From WJMB01 sp964581465 (GTDB taxonomy: Bacteria; RBG-13-66-14): a stretch of DNA of 64,000 bases. Made by a program: the position numbers and the translations under genes. The first letter of the stretch is position 1; each line of letters starts with the position of its first letter. Below are positions 18,995-28,061 of the stretch, one piece after another. Location of the stretch: positions 62,001 through 126,000 of the forward strand of contig CAZOOP010000003.1 of assembly GCA_964581465.1 (NCBI GenBank). Reading direction: 5' to 3'. A model generated the notes under the pieces. The model saw nothing but the letters and a program-made list of their open reading frames with translations, was not told the DNA's origin and searched no databases.

Positions 18995-20017
18995 TCAAGC
19001 CCCCGCTTTGACCTCATCAACCAATCGCGCGACCAGCTCCTCGGCGTCGACGCCTTCAGCCTCGGCGCTGAAGTTCGGCAGCACCCGGTGACGCAGCACC
19101 GCCGGAGCCAGGGCGCGCACGTCGTCCACCGAGGCCGCGGGACGACCCCGCAGCGCCGCCCGGGCCTTGGCGCCCAGGATCAGGTATTGGCCGGCGCGCA
19201 CGCCGGCGCCCCAACCGACCAGCTCTCGGATGAACTCCGGCGCTTCGGTCTCGTCGGGTCGCGAGGCCCGGGCCAGTCCGACGGCGTACTCGACCACGTG
19301 GGGCGCCGCCGGAATGCGTCGCACCAGGGCCTGGAGCTCGCGCACCGTCTCCGCGTCAAGCACCGGCTCCAGCTCGACCTCGTCACCCCCCGTCGTCCGC
19401 GAGACGATCTCCAGCTCCTCGGAGCGGCTGGGGTAGCCGATGAGAACCTGCATCATGAAGCGGTCCAACTGGGCCTCGGGCAGGGGGTAGGTGCCCTCCT
19501 GCTCGATGGGGTTCTGGGTGGCCAGCACGAAGAAGGGCTCGGGCAGGGGATGGGTCGTCTCGCCCACGGTGACCTCGCGCTCCTGCATCGCCTGCAACAG
19601 CGCCGCCTGGGTTTTGGGCGGGGTGCGATTGATCTCGTCGGCCAGCAGAACGTTGGTGAAGACGGGCCCGTGGAAGAAGCGGAAGCTGCGCCGCCCGGTC
19701 TCCGGGTCGAGCTGGATGATGTCGGTGCCGGTGATGTCGGCGGGCATCAGGTCCGGGGTGAACTGGACCCTTTTGAAGTCCAGCTCCAGACAGCGGGACA
19801 GGCTGGAGACCAGCAGCGTCTTGGCCAGTCCCGGCACACCGACGATCAGAGCGTGGGCGTGGGAGAGCAGCGCCACCAGCAACTGCTCGACGACCTCGTG
19901 CTGGCCGACGATCACCCGGCCCAGTTGGTCCTGCAGGCGCTCGACGGCGTCGCTGAGACGGCGAAGCTCCTCGGCGGCCCTCCGGACCTCGTCCTCGCTG
20001 GGAGTATCGGGTACCAC
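18995..20017 (-). CDS. MoxR-family AAA+ ATPase
   Basis: 340 residues. Walker A GVPGLAKTLL (60-69), Walker B VLLADEINRTPPKTQAALL, sensor-1 FVLATQNPIEQEGTYPLPEA and the arginine-finger/lid region typical of MoxR/RavA. Such ATPases act as chaperones that mature partner complexes, nearly always next to DUF58 and VWA-domain genes. Here it stands alone between repeat-rich stretches, so its partners must be elsewhere or were lost. GTG start; AAGGAG lies 12 nt upstream and GAGGGG nearer. Confidence 0.9.
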   Translation of the reverse strand: MVPDTPSEDEVRRAAEELRRLSDAVERLQDQLGRVIVGQHEVVEQLLVALLSHAHALIVGVPGLAKTLLVSSLSRCLELDFKRVQFTPDLMPADITGTDIIQLDPETGRRSFRFFHGPVFTNVLLADEINRTPPKTQAALLQAMQEREVTVGETTHPLPEPFFVLATQNPIEQEGTYPLPEAQLDRFMMQVLIGYPSRSEELEIVSRTTGGDEVELEPVLDAETVRELQALVRRIPAAPHVVEYAVGLARASRPDETEAPEFIRELVGWGAGVRAGQYLILGAKARAALRGRPAASVDDVRALAPAVLRHRVLPNFSAEAEGVDAEELVARLVDEVKAGA

Positions 20018-20769
20018 TGCCCCTCACTGCTCCTTGAAGATAACAAACGTTGGGATTTCACTCGATCGTTGAGCGGTGTATCTAGCTAACAGATCGTTTG
20101 TTAATGCTTGATAGCTCATTATCCCGCCATTATCCTTAGACATCATGGATAGTGCTCGAACCTAATCAGGCTGATTGGGAGCGGGTTGCCGGGTTGTCAT
20201 TCACTACCCGGAAATGCAGTTCTTTGATCAAGCATCCACACTGTATGTCCTTATTGCCTGTTATTAAAGGACTTAGACTCATGTAACACGTTGCCCTCAG
20301 GGCATATTCAAGCGCACTGATACTAGGAGTCGCCACAGATGACGCCCTTTGATTGCCGCCACTTTTCACTGCCGGTTTTATGACAAGTATCTGAGAGTCA
20401 TCATTAGTATTATCAGTAGATTACAATCATGATTCGGTCCGGTCGGGATATGCTATTCCTATCTTTACAGTCGATTAGTGGCGGATGATCTCGACTCGTT
20501 CATACTGCTGAAGGATGCCAAGAAGCTGTCGATCCAACTGGGCATCCAGCAAGGGCCTTTTCCCCGATGCGGCACTCGATAGTTACCGAGCTTGGTCAGT
20601 TATGTTGTGATTAGCCCTGAACCCGCTACGTTGATGACACCGATTGCACCATCGACTTGGTGTAGAGCGGAGGCGGAGCGATTCAGCCGGGGATCGCCTC
20701 TCCATGGCCGCTTAGGGCATTCCTGCGGACAATCAAGGCCCTGGCGGCCCGCCGAGCAGGGAAGGGGTA
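20018..20769. other. Intergenic, AT-richer, possible coding relic
   Basis: About 750 bases of lower G+C than the genes. No gene supported. The plus strand near 20483-20580 translates to DDLDSFILLKDAKKLSIQLG followed by IQQGPFPRCGTR and a stop, with Gln/Lys-type coding look and a CxxCG-like end but no start. It may be a transposase or regulator fragment. Confidence 0.35.
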
Positions 20770-20846
20770 GGCGTTGGCACGTTTCTTGCGGAAGGGACCG
20801 CACCGGCGTCCGGCCCACGGCGCTGCGCAAGAAACGTGCCAACGCC
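20770..20846. repeat. Dispersed inverted repeat R1, copy 4
   Basis: 21-bp perfect arms (20770-20790, 20826-20846), 35-nt loop, GGCGTTGGCACG variant. Located downstream of the nucleotidyltransferase gene (minus strand) and upstream of MoxR. Confidence 0.9.
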
Positions 20847-21000
20847 GGCCCGGGCGGGGTTGTCTTCGGTGGTGTGGTAATGGTCGTCTTAGACTACGCC
20901 GCTGGAGGGCGTGGGGGTTCCACGAAAACAGGGAGTTTGACGATAGGCGCGCGGGACAAAAACGGGGCCTGGTGGCCCCGCGAGCGATGGAGATCTCGGC

Positions 21001-22230
21001 TCAGCGTTTGGCGTTGCTGGCCTCCGGCCAGATGACGCCCAGGTCGCCGTCGACGACATCGCCGATCTCGGTGCGAGCGTCCGGTGCGAGCTTGCTGCCG
21101 GGCAGTAGAACGCTTAGTGGAGCGACGTAGGCCCCGGGTCCGATCGCGGCGGAGAACAGCCGGCGGTCGACCTCGACCTCGCGACCCTTGATGGTGCTGG
21201 TCAGGGTTTGGTCCGGCGGCGGTTCGCCGATGGCGGTCACCCGGTCGCCGATTACTGCGCCGTCGGCGATCACGCAGCCCGAGAGCAGGCAACCGCGGCC
21301 GATCTGCACGTTGGCGCCGATCAGGCAGTTGTCGATCTGGGTGCCGCCGCCGATCTGTGTGTTGGGGCCGATGGATGTGCGGTTGGTCACCTGGACGCCG
21401 GGGTGCAGGTAGCAGTTGCGGCTGATCATCACCCGGTCGGCCACCAGGCTGCCTCGACCAACCCAGGTATCCTCGAGGATGTTGACGGTCACGCAGCGGT
21501 GGACGTCGGATAGCAGGCGGCTCTTGACGTTGTAGCGGCTCAGCGGTCGGTCCTGGAGCAGCAGGGTGTTGGCCTCGAGCAGGTGCCAGGGGTAGCCGAT
21601 GGGGAACCAGCCGCCGTTGGACTCGACCCAGTGCAGCTCGCCGTTCTCAGCGACGGCGGCGATGGCGTCGGTGAGTTCGAGCTCGCCGCGCTGGGAGGGC
21701 TCCAATCCACGCAGCAGATCGAGGAAACCCTTCGATATCTTGTAGCAGCCGGTGTTGGCCAGATCGCTGACGTAGGTCTGCGGTTTCTCGACCACGCCGG
21801 TGACCAGCTCGCCGTCGGTGGTGAAGACGCCGAATCGGCTGGGGTCGGCCACCCGTTTGGCCAACACGGCGTAGGGGTGTTCGAGGAGCTCTTCGACGGC
21901 GTCGTTGCGGTAGAGGTCGTCACCCATCAACACCAGGGCCTCGCCGTTGAGCTTGTCGGCGGCGCAGAGCAGGGCGTGCCCGGTGCCCTTCTGCTCGGTC
22001 TGCTCGACGTAGCGCAAGCGGATGCCGCGATAGTCGGAGCCGAGGCGGCGGATGATCCGCTTGCCCTCGAAACCGATGACGATCATGGCCTCTTCGATGA
22101 GGCCCTCGAGGCTGCGCAGGTTGTGCTCGATGACCGCGTGTCCCGCCAGCTCGTAGAGGGCCTTGGGGGTGCGCGAGGTCAGCGGGTAGGTCCGGGTGCT
22201 GCGGCCGGCCGCCAGGATTACGGCCTGCAT
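21001..22230 (-). CDS. GlmU-like sugar-1-phosphate nucleotidyltransferase with LbH domain
   Basis: 409 residues. N-terminal nucleotidyltransferase: LAAGRSTRTYPLTSRTPKAL (the LAAGxGTRxxPxT...PK signature; here S replaces the usual glycine), TEQKGTGHALLCAA, VLMGDDLYRN (metal-binding D). C-terminal left-handed beta-helix hexapeptides: VGRGSLVADRVMISRNCYLH, IGPNTQIGGGTQIDNCLIGA. The layout matches archaeal-type bifunctional sugar-phosphate nucleotidyltransferase/acetyltransferases of the UDP-GlcNAc pathway, though the second activity cannot be confirmed. Has its own promoter. Confidence 0.85.
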   Translation of the reverse strand: MQAVILAAGRSTRTYPLTSRTPKALYELAGHAVIEHNLRSLEGLIEEAMIVIGFEGKRIIRRLGSDYRGIRLRYVEQTEQKGTGHALLCAADKLNGEALVLMGDDLYRNDAVEELLEHPYAVLAKRVADPSRFGVFTTDGELVTGVVEKPQTYVSDLANTGCYKISKGFLDLLRGLEPSQRGELELTDAIAAVAENGELHWVESNGGWFPIGYPWHLLEANTLLLQDRPLSRYNVKSRLLSDVHRCVTVNILEDTWVGRGSLVADRVMISRNCYLHPGVQVTNRTSIGPNTQIGGGTQIDNCLIGANVQIGRGCLLSGCVIADGAVIGDRVTAIGEPPPDQTLTSTIKGREVEVDRRLFSAAIGPGAYVAPLSVLLPGSKLAPDARTEIGDVVDGDLGVIWPEASNAKR

Positions 22231-22267
22231 GGGGTTTCTCCCTTCGTTCCAACGTCGCCTTGGTCGG

Positions 22268-22296
22268 TTTATAACAGAAAACTCGACCCTTGTGAA
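22268..22296 (-). promoter_or_regulatory. Promoter of the nucleotidyltransferase gene
   Basis: Minus strand TTCACA, 17-nt spacer, TATAAA; predicted start about 30 nt before the ATG. Confidence 0.6.
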
Positions 22297-22362
22297 GGTT
22301 TTTGGCTGGAAACGTCCCTTAAAGCGGTGCTTGGGTCGAGATCGCCCGTGGATGCTCCGGTC

Positions 22363-23016
22363 TCAGCGTCGCAGGGTGATGGAGCGCTCGTCGAGATAGG
22401 CGCCGTCGTATTCGAGGACCAGGCGGTACTCGCCCGAGGGCAGCGGATCGTCGGGGGAGGCGGGATCGAGACGGAAGTCGGCGGAGCCGACCTCGTCGGT
22501 GAGGGGTACGCGTTTTGATGTGTCAGGGATAAGGGCGCCGTCGTGACGCCACTCGGCGCTGAGCATCGCGCCGGTGGCGGCGTGGCGGTAGTTGAAGACG
22601 GCTTCCAGCGAGCCCGCGGCGTAGTCGAGCTCGAAGCTGTAATCGATCTCGCGCGGGGGGACCTGGAAGGACTCCAGGCTGAGGGCCTCATCGTTCCACA
22701 GCATATCCAGAGTATGCTCGCCGGCCGGGATGACCTCGCCGGTGAGGGTGAGAGTCAGGCCTCCGTCGCCGGGTTCGAGCTCGAGGGCGCGTGTCTGTGT
22801 ACCGCCGTCCGGGGTGGTCCAGACCCCCTGGATGCTCAAGGGGCGCGGGGCGTTCTGATAGAACAGAGTGAGTTCGAGGCTCTCCTCGGCGGGCAGCGGC
22901 GGTTGGGTCAGGCCGACCTCGACGAGCTCCACCCGCAGTCCGCCCGTGGCGTCGTAAATCAGCCAGGCGGCGACGCAGAAGATGATGAACCAGGCGGCGG
23001 ATAGCAGACGGCGCAT
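22363..23016 (-). CDS. Membrane-anchored protein of unknown function
   Basis: 217 residues. N-terminal segment LLSAAWFIIFCVAAWLIYDA is a signal anchor or uncleaved signal; the rest is predicted extracytoplasmic and beta-rich, with two similar stretches that look like Ig-type sandwiches (ELTLFYQNAPRPLSIQGVW; SGEYRLVLEYDGAYLDERSI). No family recognised. Its ATG overlaps the stop of the DUF366 gene by one base (TGATG), so the two are co-translated. Confidence 0.65.
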   Translation of the reverse strand: MRRLLSAAWFIIFCVAAWLIYDATGGLRVELVEVGLTQPPLPAEESLELTLFYQNAPRPLSIQGVWTTPDGGTQTRALELEPGDGGLTLTLTGEVIPAGEHTLDMLWNDEALSLESFQVPPREIDYSFELDYAAGSLEAVFNYRHAATGAMLSAEWRHDGALIPDTSKRVPLTDEVGSADFRLDPASPDDPLPSGEYRLVLEYDGAYLDERSITLRR

Positions 23017-23588
23017 CAGTTCACCGCCCGGACCTTGGCGGCGGCCAGCGCGGCGCCGGTTTCCTCCTCGACCAGGGCGGCCAGCAGCTCCGCGGCGAAG
23101 GGGCGCGCGGCGACGCCCAGCTCTTCGAGGCCGGCGGCGGGCACCGGGGCTCCGGCGGGGTCGACGTTGATGCCCAGGTGAATCAGCCCGGCCAGGGGGC
23201 TGACCGTGGCGATGGAGACGGTCAGCTTGCGCGGCGGCTCACCGGGCAGGAAGAGGTCGTCGCCGGAACGCTCCGGGGCGACGCCGCGCCTACCCAGCTC
23301 CTCGGCCAGTCGGGCCGTGTAGAGCCGCTGGCGCATAACCATCTCGGGCAGGGGGCGCTGGAAGAAGACGCCGACGAGGTGCAGCATCTCGGCGGCCACG
23401 ATGGTGTCGCCGCTGCTGCGGTCGCTCAGGTCGACGAGCTCGGCGGTGTCCACCCGGGCCGGACCCAGCCAGGCCACCAGGGCGTCGCCCTGGAGCCCGG
23501 TGATTCCTCGGGGCCAGTGGGTGGTCAACTGGGTGCCGTCGTAGGTCACCCGCTGGTCTAGCAGCGCCGTTTCCGGTCGGTAGTGCAC
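23016..23588 (-). CDS. DUF366-like protein
   Basis: 190 residues. The pattern VTYDGTQLTTHWP, ITGLQGDALVAWLGPARV, AELVDLSD, MLHLVGVFF, RQRLYTARLAEELGRRG and KLTVSIATVSPLAGLIHLGI matches my memory of DUF366, a small cytoplasmic family of unknown function better known from archaea. No signal or membrane segment. Lies between an outer-membrane barrel gene (23 nt upstream) and a membrane-anchored protein gene (1-nt overlap). If the family call is wrong it remains a conserved-looking soluble protein. Confidence 0.62.
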   Translation of the reverse strand: MHYRPETALLDQRVTYDGTQLTTHWPRGITGLQGDALVAWLGPARVDTAELVDLSDRSSGDTIVAAEMLHLVGVFFQRPLPEMVMRQRLYTARLAEELGRRGVAPERSGDDLFLPGEPPRKLTVSIATVSPLAGLIHLGINVDPAGAPVPAAGLEELGVAARPFAAELLAALVEEETGAALAAAKVRAVN

Positions 23589-23611
23589 GTCGCCTCCCGG
23601 CGCGCCGGTGG

Positions 23612-25516
23612 TTAGAACAGGGTGCTGCGCAGGGTCAGCCCGACGCTGAGGTCGTTATCCTCGGTGTCGTACTCGTCGAGGAAGTATCCGACGGTGCAAC
23701 TGAGGATCAGATCGGATAAGAGATTGTAGGAGAACTCCAGGTTCCAGTCGTGGGTCGAGGAGTAGGTGGTGGTGGTATACTCCGAGGTGCTGTAGTTCCA
23801 GGTGTAACGAAGCTGGAAGGTCAGCTTGGGCGAGGGCAGCAGGTTGAGGATGCTGTCGAGCTTGCTGGTTTGGCGCAGGCCCACGCTTCCCGAGTAGCCG
23901 CCGACGGGGAAGTTGATCTTCTCGCTGAAGGTGCCGTTGACCTTGATGTTCCAGAACTCGGAGAAATTGAAGGTCGGCTCCAGACTCAGTTCGCGTGAGA
24001 GTGAATCCTGACCGGACTGAAAATCCTCCTCGCGCTGATTGTAGCGCTCGATGGTCAGGGCGTAACCTATCTTGACACCGTCGGCCACCTTGGTTTCGCC
24101 GCCGAAGGTCATCTCGATACGGTTGGCCCGGGGCAGGCTGTAGCCCAGCGCCGAGGACCTTTGCTCCAGGCGCAGGCTGATCCCGGTGTCCAGGGAGGTG
24201 TTGTCGGTCAGCCGCCACTTGATCGAGGAGCGGATGTTGTTGGCCAGCTTGCTCCAGTCCCGGTCGGTGGCGATGATGTACTGGTAGGAATCCAGTGCCA
24301 CGCTGTGGCGCAGGTTGAACACGAAGCCGCCGGGGAACTGTAGTTGGGCGTCGGTGCTCATCGTGTTCTTATAGTAGGTGTAGAGGGACCCGGCTACGCT
24401 GAAGCGCTCCGGCGGCGGATCGTCGGCGTCGTCGAAGTAGCGGCGGTCCGTCTGCTGCTGGGAGATGCTCCAGTGGAGGTGGTGCTCGTTGCCTTCGGGG
24501 TCGAAGTCGACCTTGACCTGCCAGCCCCAGCTTGCGTTCTCGGTGTTGTAGAGGGGTGAGAGGGGCGTCTTGTTGCGGTACTCGGGGATGGGGTGCAGTT
24601 CGGGGTAGATGAGGTAGTAGTACTTGTTGAGCCAGACGTCCTCGTTGAGGTAGGAGTTGGTGGAGATGCTGTAATCGCCGCTGAGGGAAAGCTTGGTGTC
24701 CCAGGGTATGTTGATGCCGCTGGAGGCCGACAGGCTGTAGGAGTAGCTGTTCTGATCGCGCTCGATGAGCAGCAGGTCGCGGTGGAGCTGGCCGCTGAAG
24801 GTGTAGTTCAAATCGAAGTTGATCCCGGGCCGGATCATGTAGGAGCCGGTCAGAGTGCTGGAGAACAGCCCGGAGTAGTATTCGCTGTTGAGCAGGGGCT
24901 GGTCGGGGTAGTCGCGCAGCTCGCGCGAGCCCTGGAGATCGACCACCAGGCGTGTGTTGTCGGTGATGTCGCTGGTGGCGGTGAGCTGGGCGCCGGCGGA
25001 GAGCTGATCGTACTCGCGGTCGATGAAATCGAAGAAGTACTCGTAGCTTTCCTCTTTGACCCGGCTGAAGAGGAAGTTGGCTCCCAGATCGAGCTTGAGC
25101 GGCTCGGATACGTTCAGACTGGCTCGGCTGCCGGCCCGGTGCGATTGCGAGGAGACGCTCTGCTGGGCCTTTTCGTTATCGGAGAAGCTGTCTTGCTGCT
25201 CGTAGTAGGCGGTCAGCCTGGATTCCTTTCCGATGGAATACTCCAGGTCGGTGCGCAGCTTGCGGGTGTCGGACTCGCTCTCATCCTCTGGTCGGTTGTT
25301 GATATTCTGCACCGAGGTCAGCCGCAGGGTGAGCACATCGGTCAGGGGGTAGCTGTAGCTCAGGCTGGTGCCGACTTTGTTGAGCCGTTTGCCGCCGCCG
25401 AAATCCAGGGTGAAACCGGGCTGCGCGCCGGTGTCGTCGTCCTCGCGCCCCGGGCAGGGCGCGGCGACGACCAGCAGCAATACCGAAACCCGGAGAATGA
25501 TATCGCGGGTGCGCAC
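23612..25516 (-). CDS. Outer-membrane beta-barrel protein
   Basis: 634 residues. Cleavable signal (IILRVSVLLLVVAA), then about 600 residues of alternating polar/aromatic strands such as LSLSGDYSISTNSY, FVFNLRHSVALDSYQYI and LTFQLRYTWNYSTSEY, ending in LRSTLF with the C-terminal phenylalanine typical of BAM substrates. Strand count suggests a large barrel. No plug or ligand motif recognised, so its cargo is unknown. GTG 25516 is chosen since GGAG lies 5 nt upstream and the signal peptide starts there; an upstream extension is not signal-like. Confidence 0.8.
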   Translation of the reverse strand: MRTRDIILRVSVLLLVVAAPCPGREDDDTGAQPGFTLDFGGGKRLNKVGTSLSYSYPLTDVLTLRLTSVQNINNRPEDESESDTRKLRTDLEYSIGKESRLTAYYEQQDSFSDNEKAQQSVSSQSHRAGSRASLNVSEPLKLDLGANFLFSRVKEESYEYFFDFIDREYDQLSAGAQLTATSDITDNTRLVVDLQGSRELRDYPDQPLLNSEYYSGLFSSTLTGSYMIRPGINFDLNYTFSGQLHRDLLLIERDQNSYSYSLSASSGINIPWDTKLSLSGDYSISTNSYLNEDVWLNKYYYLIYPELHPIPEYRNKTPLSPLYNTENASWGWQVKVDFDPEGNEHHLHWSISQQQTDRRYFDDADDPPPERFSVAGSLYTYYKNTMSTDAQLQFPGGFVFNLRHSVALDSYQYIIATDRDWSKLANNIRSSIKWRLTDNTSLDTGISLRLEQRSSALGYSLPRANRIEMTFGGETKVADGVKIGYALTIERYNQREEDFQSGQDSLSRELSLEPTFNFSEFWNIKVNGTFSEKINFPVGGYSGSVGLRQTSKLDSILNLLPSPKLTFQLRYTWNYSTSEYTTTTYSSTHDWNLEFSYNLLSDLILSCTVGYFLDEYDTEDNDLSVGLTLRSTLF

Positions 25517-25573
25517 GGATGCTCCACGGAAACAAACACTGCCGTTTGGGTTAAAGGGTCTGTACGACTTGCG

Positions 25574-25603
25574 ATTGTACGGGGATGCGCCCGCCCGTGT
25601 CAA
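25574..25603 (-). promoter_or_regulatory. Promoter of the outer-membrane protein operon
   Basis: Minus strand TTGACA, 18-nt spacer, TACAAT, with about 50 nt of leader. Confidence 0.72.
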
Positions 25604-25626
25604 CGCGAATACGAGCGGAAGCGCCG

Positions 25627-25655
25627 TTGACGCTGTTAGGGGACTGTGGTAGTCT
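25627..25655 (+). promoter_or_regulatory. Possible promoter of the V/A-ATPase genes
   Basis: TTGACG, 17-nt spacer, TAGTCT, about 80 nt before ntpF, back-to-back with the minus-strand promoter. Confidence 0.5.
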
Positions 25656-25734
25656 TTGTAAGCTGATTTTCACGTGCTGAAGAACCCTCGGCGCGCCGCT
25701 GCAGGCCGCCGGGACAACCGGGTAGCTGCTTGTC

Positions 25735-26103
25735 ATGACAGACGATACCGCCGCGGTCCAGCGGCAGACCGACGGCGCCATCCCTCTGCTCGAGCGTATT
25801 CGCCGGGCGGAATCGGCGGCCGCCGATCGGGTCAGAAACGCCCAGAACGAGGCCACCCGTAGCCTGCGCGAGGCCCGCCAACGGGCCGAGGAACTCCACG
25901 CCGAAGCCGAGCGCGAGGCCCGCCGGGAGAACGCCGAGGCGATCGAGACGGCCCGCTCCGAGGCCCAAGAGAAAGCCGACGCGCGCCTGAAAGAGGCCCG
26001 GGAAGACATCGAGAAGCTGGAAGAGCGGGCCCGGAAGAAGCTCGACAACGCCGTCAGCCTGCTCATTGACGCCCTGCCCGGGCGGAACTCCACCGATGGC
26101 TAA
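25735..26103 (+). CDS. ntpF: V/A-type ATPase peripheral-stalk subunit (G/H-like)
   Basis: 122 residues, almost wholly a charged alpha-helical coiled coil (RNAQNEATRSLREARQRAEE and similar), as in the short stalk partner of subunit E (NtpF, AtpH). It pairs with subunit E as a right-handed coiled coil linking the membrane subunit I to the catalytic head. Identity rests on size, composition and its place directly before subunit I, with which it overlaps by 8 nt. First gene of a set ordered as in the Enterococcus ntp operon. Confidence 0.75.
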   Translation: MTDDTAAVQRQTDGAIPLLERIRRAESAAADRVRNAQNEATRSLREARQRAEELHAEAEREARRENAEAIETARSEAQEKADARLKEAREDIEKLEERARKKLDNAVSLLIDALPGRNSTDG

Positions 26104-28042
26104 CGTTTCCGTCAAGAGAATCGAGATCCTGCTCCACCGGGATCGGCGGGGCGAGGTGCTCAAGCGCCTGGCCGACGCCGGAACCGTCGAGGTGGAGACC
26201 CAGGACGCCGCCTGGCATCCGCGCTACTCGACGCCCGATAGCGGGCCGGGTCGCCGGGCCCGCCGCCTGCGCGACGATATCCGCCGCGCCCTGGACTACC
26301 TGGACCGCTTCGCCCCCAAGGGCGGCTTCATCGCCGGGATGATGGGCCACAAGGTGGCCAGCGAGTCCCCCGGACCCCCGGAGGACTTCGACGCCGTCGA
26401 GGCCGCCGGGCGGGTTATCGCCAAGGCGGAACGCGAGGCGGAGCTCCTCGGTCGACGTCAGCGCCTCGAGGACGACCTGACCGAGCTCCGCCGCTGGGCC
26501 GGTCTGCCCCTGGCACCGACCGAGCTGGGCTCCACGGCCTCCTGCCGCCTGGCCGCCTACTCCCTGCCCTCGCGCAACCTGGCCGGCCTGCGCGGAGAGC
26601 TCGCCGAGGCCGCCGGCGAGCTGTGCCGCCTGGAAGAGGTCGGCGGCGACGCCGTCGAGGCCAAGCTGCTCATCGTCTGGCATCGGGCCGTCGACGAGAG
26701 CGTCGAGGAGGCCCTCAAGACCTTCGAGCTCGGCGCCTGCCCGCTCAACGACGACCGCCCCCCGGCGGCGCGCCTCGACGAGATCGAGGACGAGATCGCC
26801 GCCGTCGAAGCCGAACTCGAAGAGCTCAAGTCCTCCGCCCGGGAGCTCCTCGAGCTGCGCGACCCCCTCTACCTGGCCCTGGACGGCGCCGCCACAACCA
26901 GCCTGGGCGAGGAGCTGGTGGCCGGCTCCCTGGCCGCCGGCGAGGCGATCTACCTGCTCGGTTGGGTCCCCGAGCCGGTGATCGACCGTGTGCGCGGCGC
27001 CCTCGACGAGCTCGAGCTGGCCCACTACGAGCTGCGCGAACCCACAGAGGAAGAAACACCGCCCGTCTACCTGAAGAACGGCTCCCCGGTGCGTCCCTTC
27101 GAGATGGTCACCGACCTCTACGGCCGTCCCGACCCCCGGGAGTACGACCCCACCCCGCTGTTCGCCTTCTTCTTCGCTCTCTACTTCGGGATCTGCATCA
27201 CCGACGCCGGTTACGGCCTGCTGCTGATGCTCTCCTCCTGGTTCTTCCTCAAGCGGCTGCCCCTGGGGCAGACCACCCGCAAGATGTTCCGGCTGCTGAC
27301 CATCGCCGGCGGCTTCACCGTCGTGGTGGGGCTGCTAACCGGCGGCATCTTCGGCCTGGACTTCTCCGCCCTGCACCTGCCGGCCCTGGAGGCCCTGCGG
27401 CGGAAGATCATGATCATCGATCCCCTGGACCCGGATCAGATGTTCTACTTCTTCTACTTCTCCCTGGGCCTGGGTTACCTCCAGCTCTTCATCGGCTACC
27501 TGCTGGGCTTCTTCAACGCCCTGCGCGTCGGCGATTCTCAAACGGCCTGGTTCCGCAAGCTGCCCTGGATCTTGGTGATGATCCTGATCCCCCTGGCGGT
27601 GGGACTGCCCGCCCTGGCCGGTATCGACGGCGCCTGGGCTTGGTACGCCGCGGCGGCGGTCGGCCTCTTCGTGGTGGCTTTCAGCGGTGTCGGCGACGAT
27701 TCCGGTCTGCCCAGACTGGGAGCCGGCTTCTTCAACCTATATACTGGGATAAGCGGTCTGTTCTCCGACGTGCTCTCCTACGCCCGCCTGTTCGCCCTGG
27801 GCCTGGCCACGGCGGTCATCGCCCAGGTGGTCAACACGATGGCCTTCGGCGGCGGCGTGGTGGGCACGGTGCTGATCCTGGTCATCGGCCACGTCTTCAA
27901 CCTGGCCATGAACGCCCTGTCCGGGTTCATCCACACGGCCCGCTTGCAGTTCGTCGAGTACTTCGACAAGTTCTACTTCGGCGGGGGCCGGACCTTCCAG
28001 CCCTACGCCCATAGTCTCCAGCATACCGCTCTCAAGCGGTAG
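26096..28042 (+). CDS. ntpI: V/A-type ATPase membrane subunit I (a subunit)
   Basis: 648 residues. The N-terminal ~340 residues form the soluble hairpin of helices that binds the stalks. The C-terminal half has about seven membrane segments beginning LFAFFFALYFGICITDAGYG, the conserved entry to the membrane domain, and includes LSYARLFALGLATAVIAQVV with the essential arginine that faces the rotor glutamate. It forms the ion half-channels. I chose ATG 26096 (MANVSVKRIEIL), the family-typical start; an in-frame ATG 30 nt earlier lies inside ntpF. Confidence 0.93.
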   Translation: MANVSVKRIEILLHRDRRGEVLKRLADAGTVEVETQDAAWHPRYSTPDSGPGRRARRLRDDIRRALDYLDRFAPKGGFIAGMMGHKVASESPGPPEDFDAVEAAGRVIAKAEREAELLGRRQRLEDDLTELRRWAGLPLAPTELGSTASCRLAAYSLPSRNLAGLRGELAEAAGELCRLEEVGGDAVEAKLLIVWHRAVDESVEEALKTFELGACPLNDDRPPAARLDEIEDEIAAVEAELEELKSSARELLELRDPLYLALDGAATTSLGEELVAGSLAAGEAIYLLGWVPEPVIDRVRGALDELELAHYELREPTEEETPPVYLKNGSPVRPFEMVTDLYGRPDPREYDPTPLFAFFFALYFGICITDAGYGLLLMLSSWFFLKRLPLGQTTRKMFRLLTIAGGFTVVVGLLTGGIFGLDFSALHLPALEALRRKIMIIDPLDPDQMFYFFYFSLGLGYLQLFIGYLLGFFNALRVGDSQTAWFRKLPWILVMILIPLAVGLPALAGIDGAWAWYAAAAVGLFVVAFSGVGDDSGLPRLGAGFFNLYTGISGLFSDVLSYARLFALGLATAVIAQVVNTMAFGGGVVGTVLILVIGHVFNLAMNALSGFIHTARLQFVEYFDKFYFGGGRTFQPYAHSLQHTALKR

Positions 28043-28061
28043 CCCATCCAAGGGGGCGATC

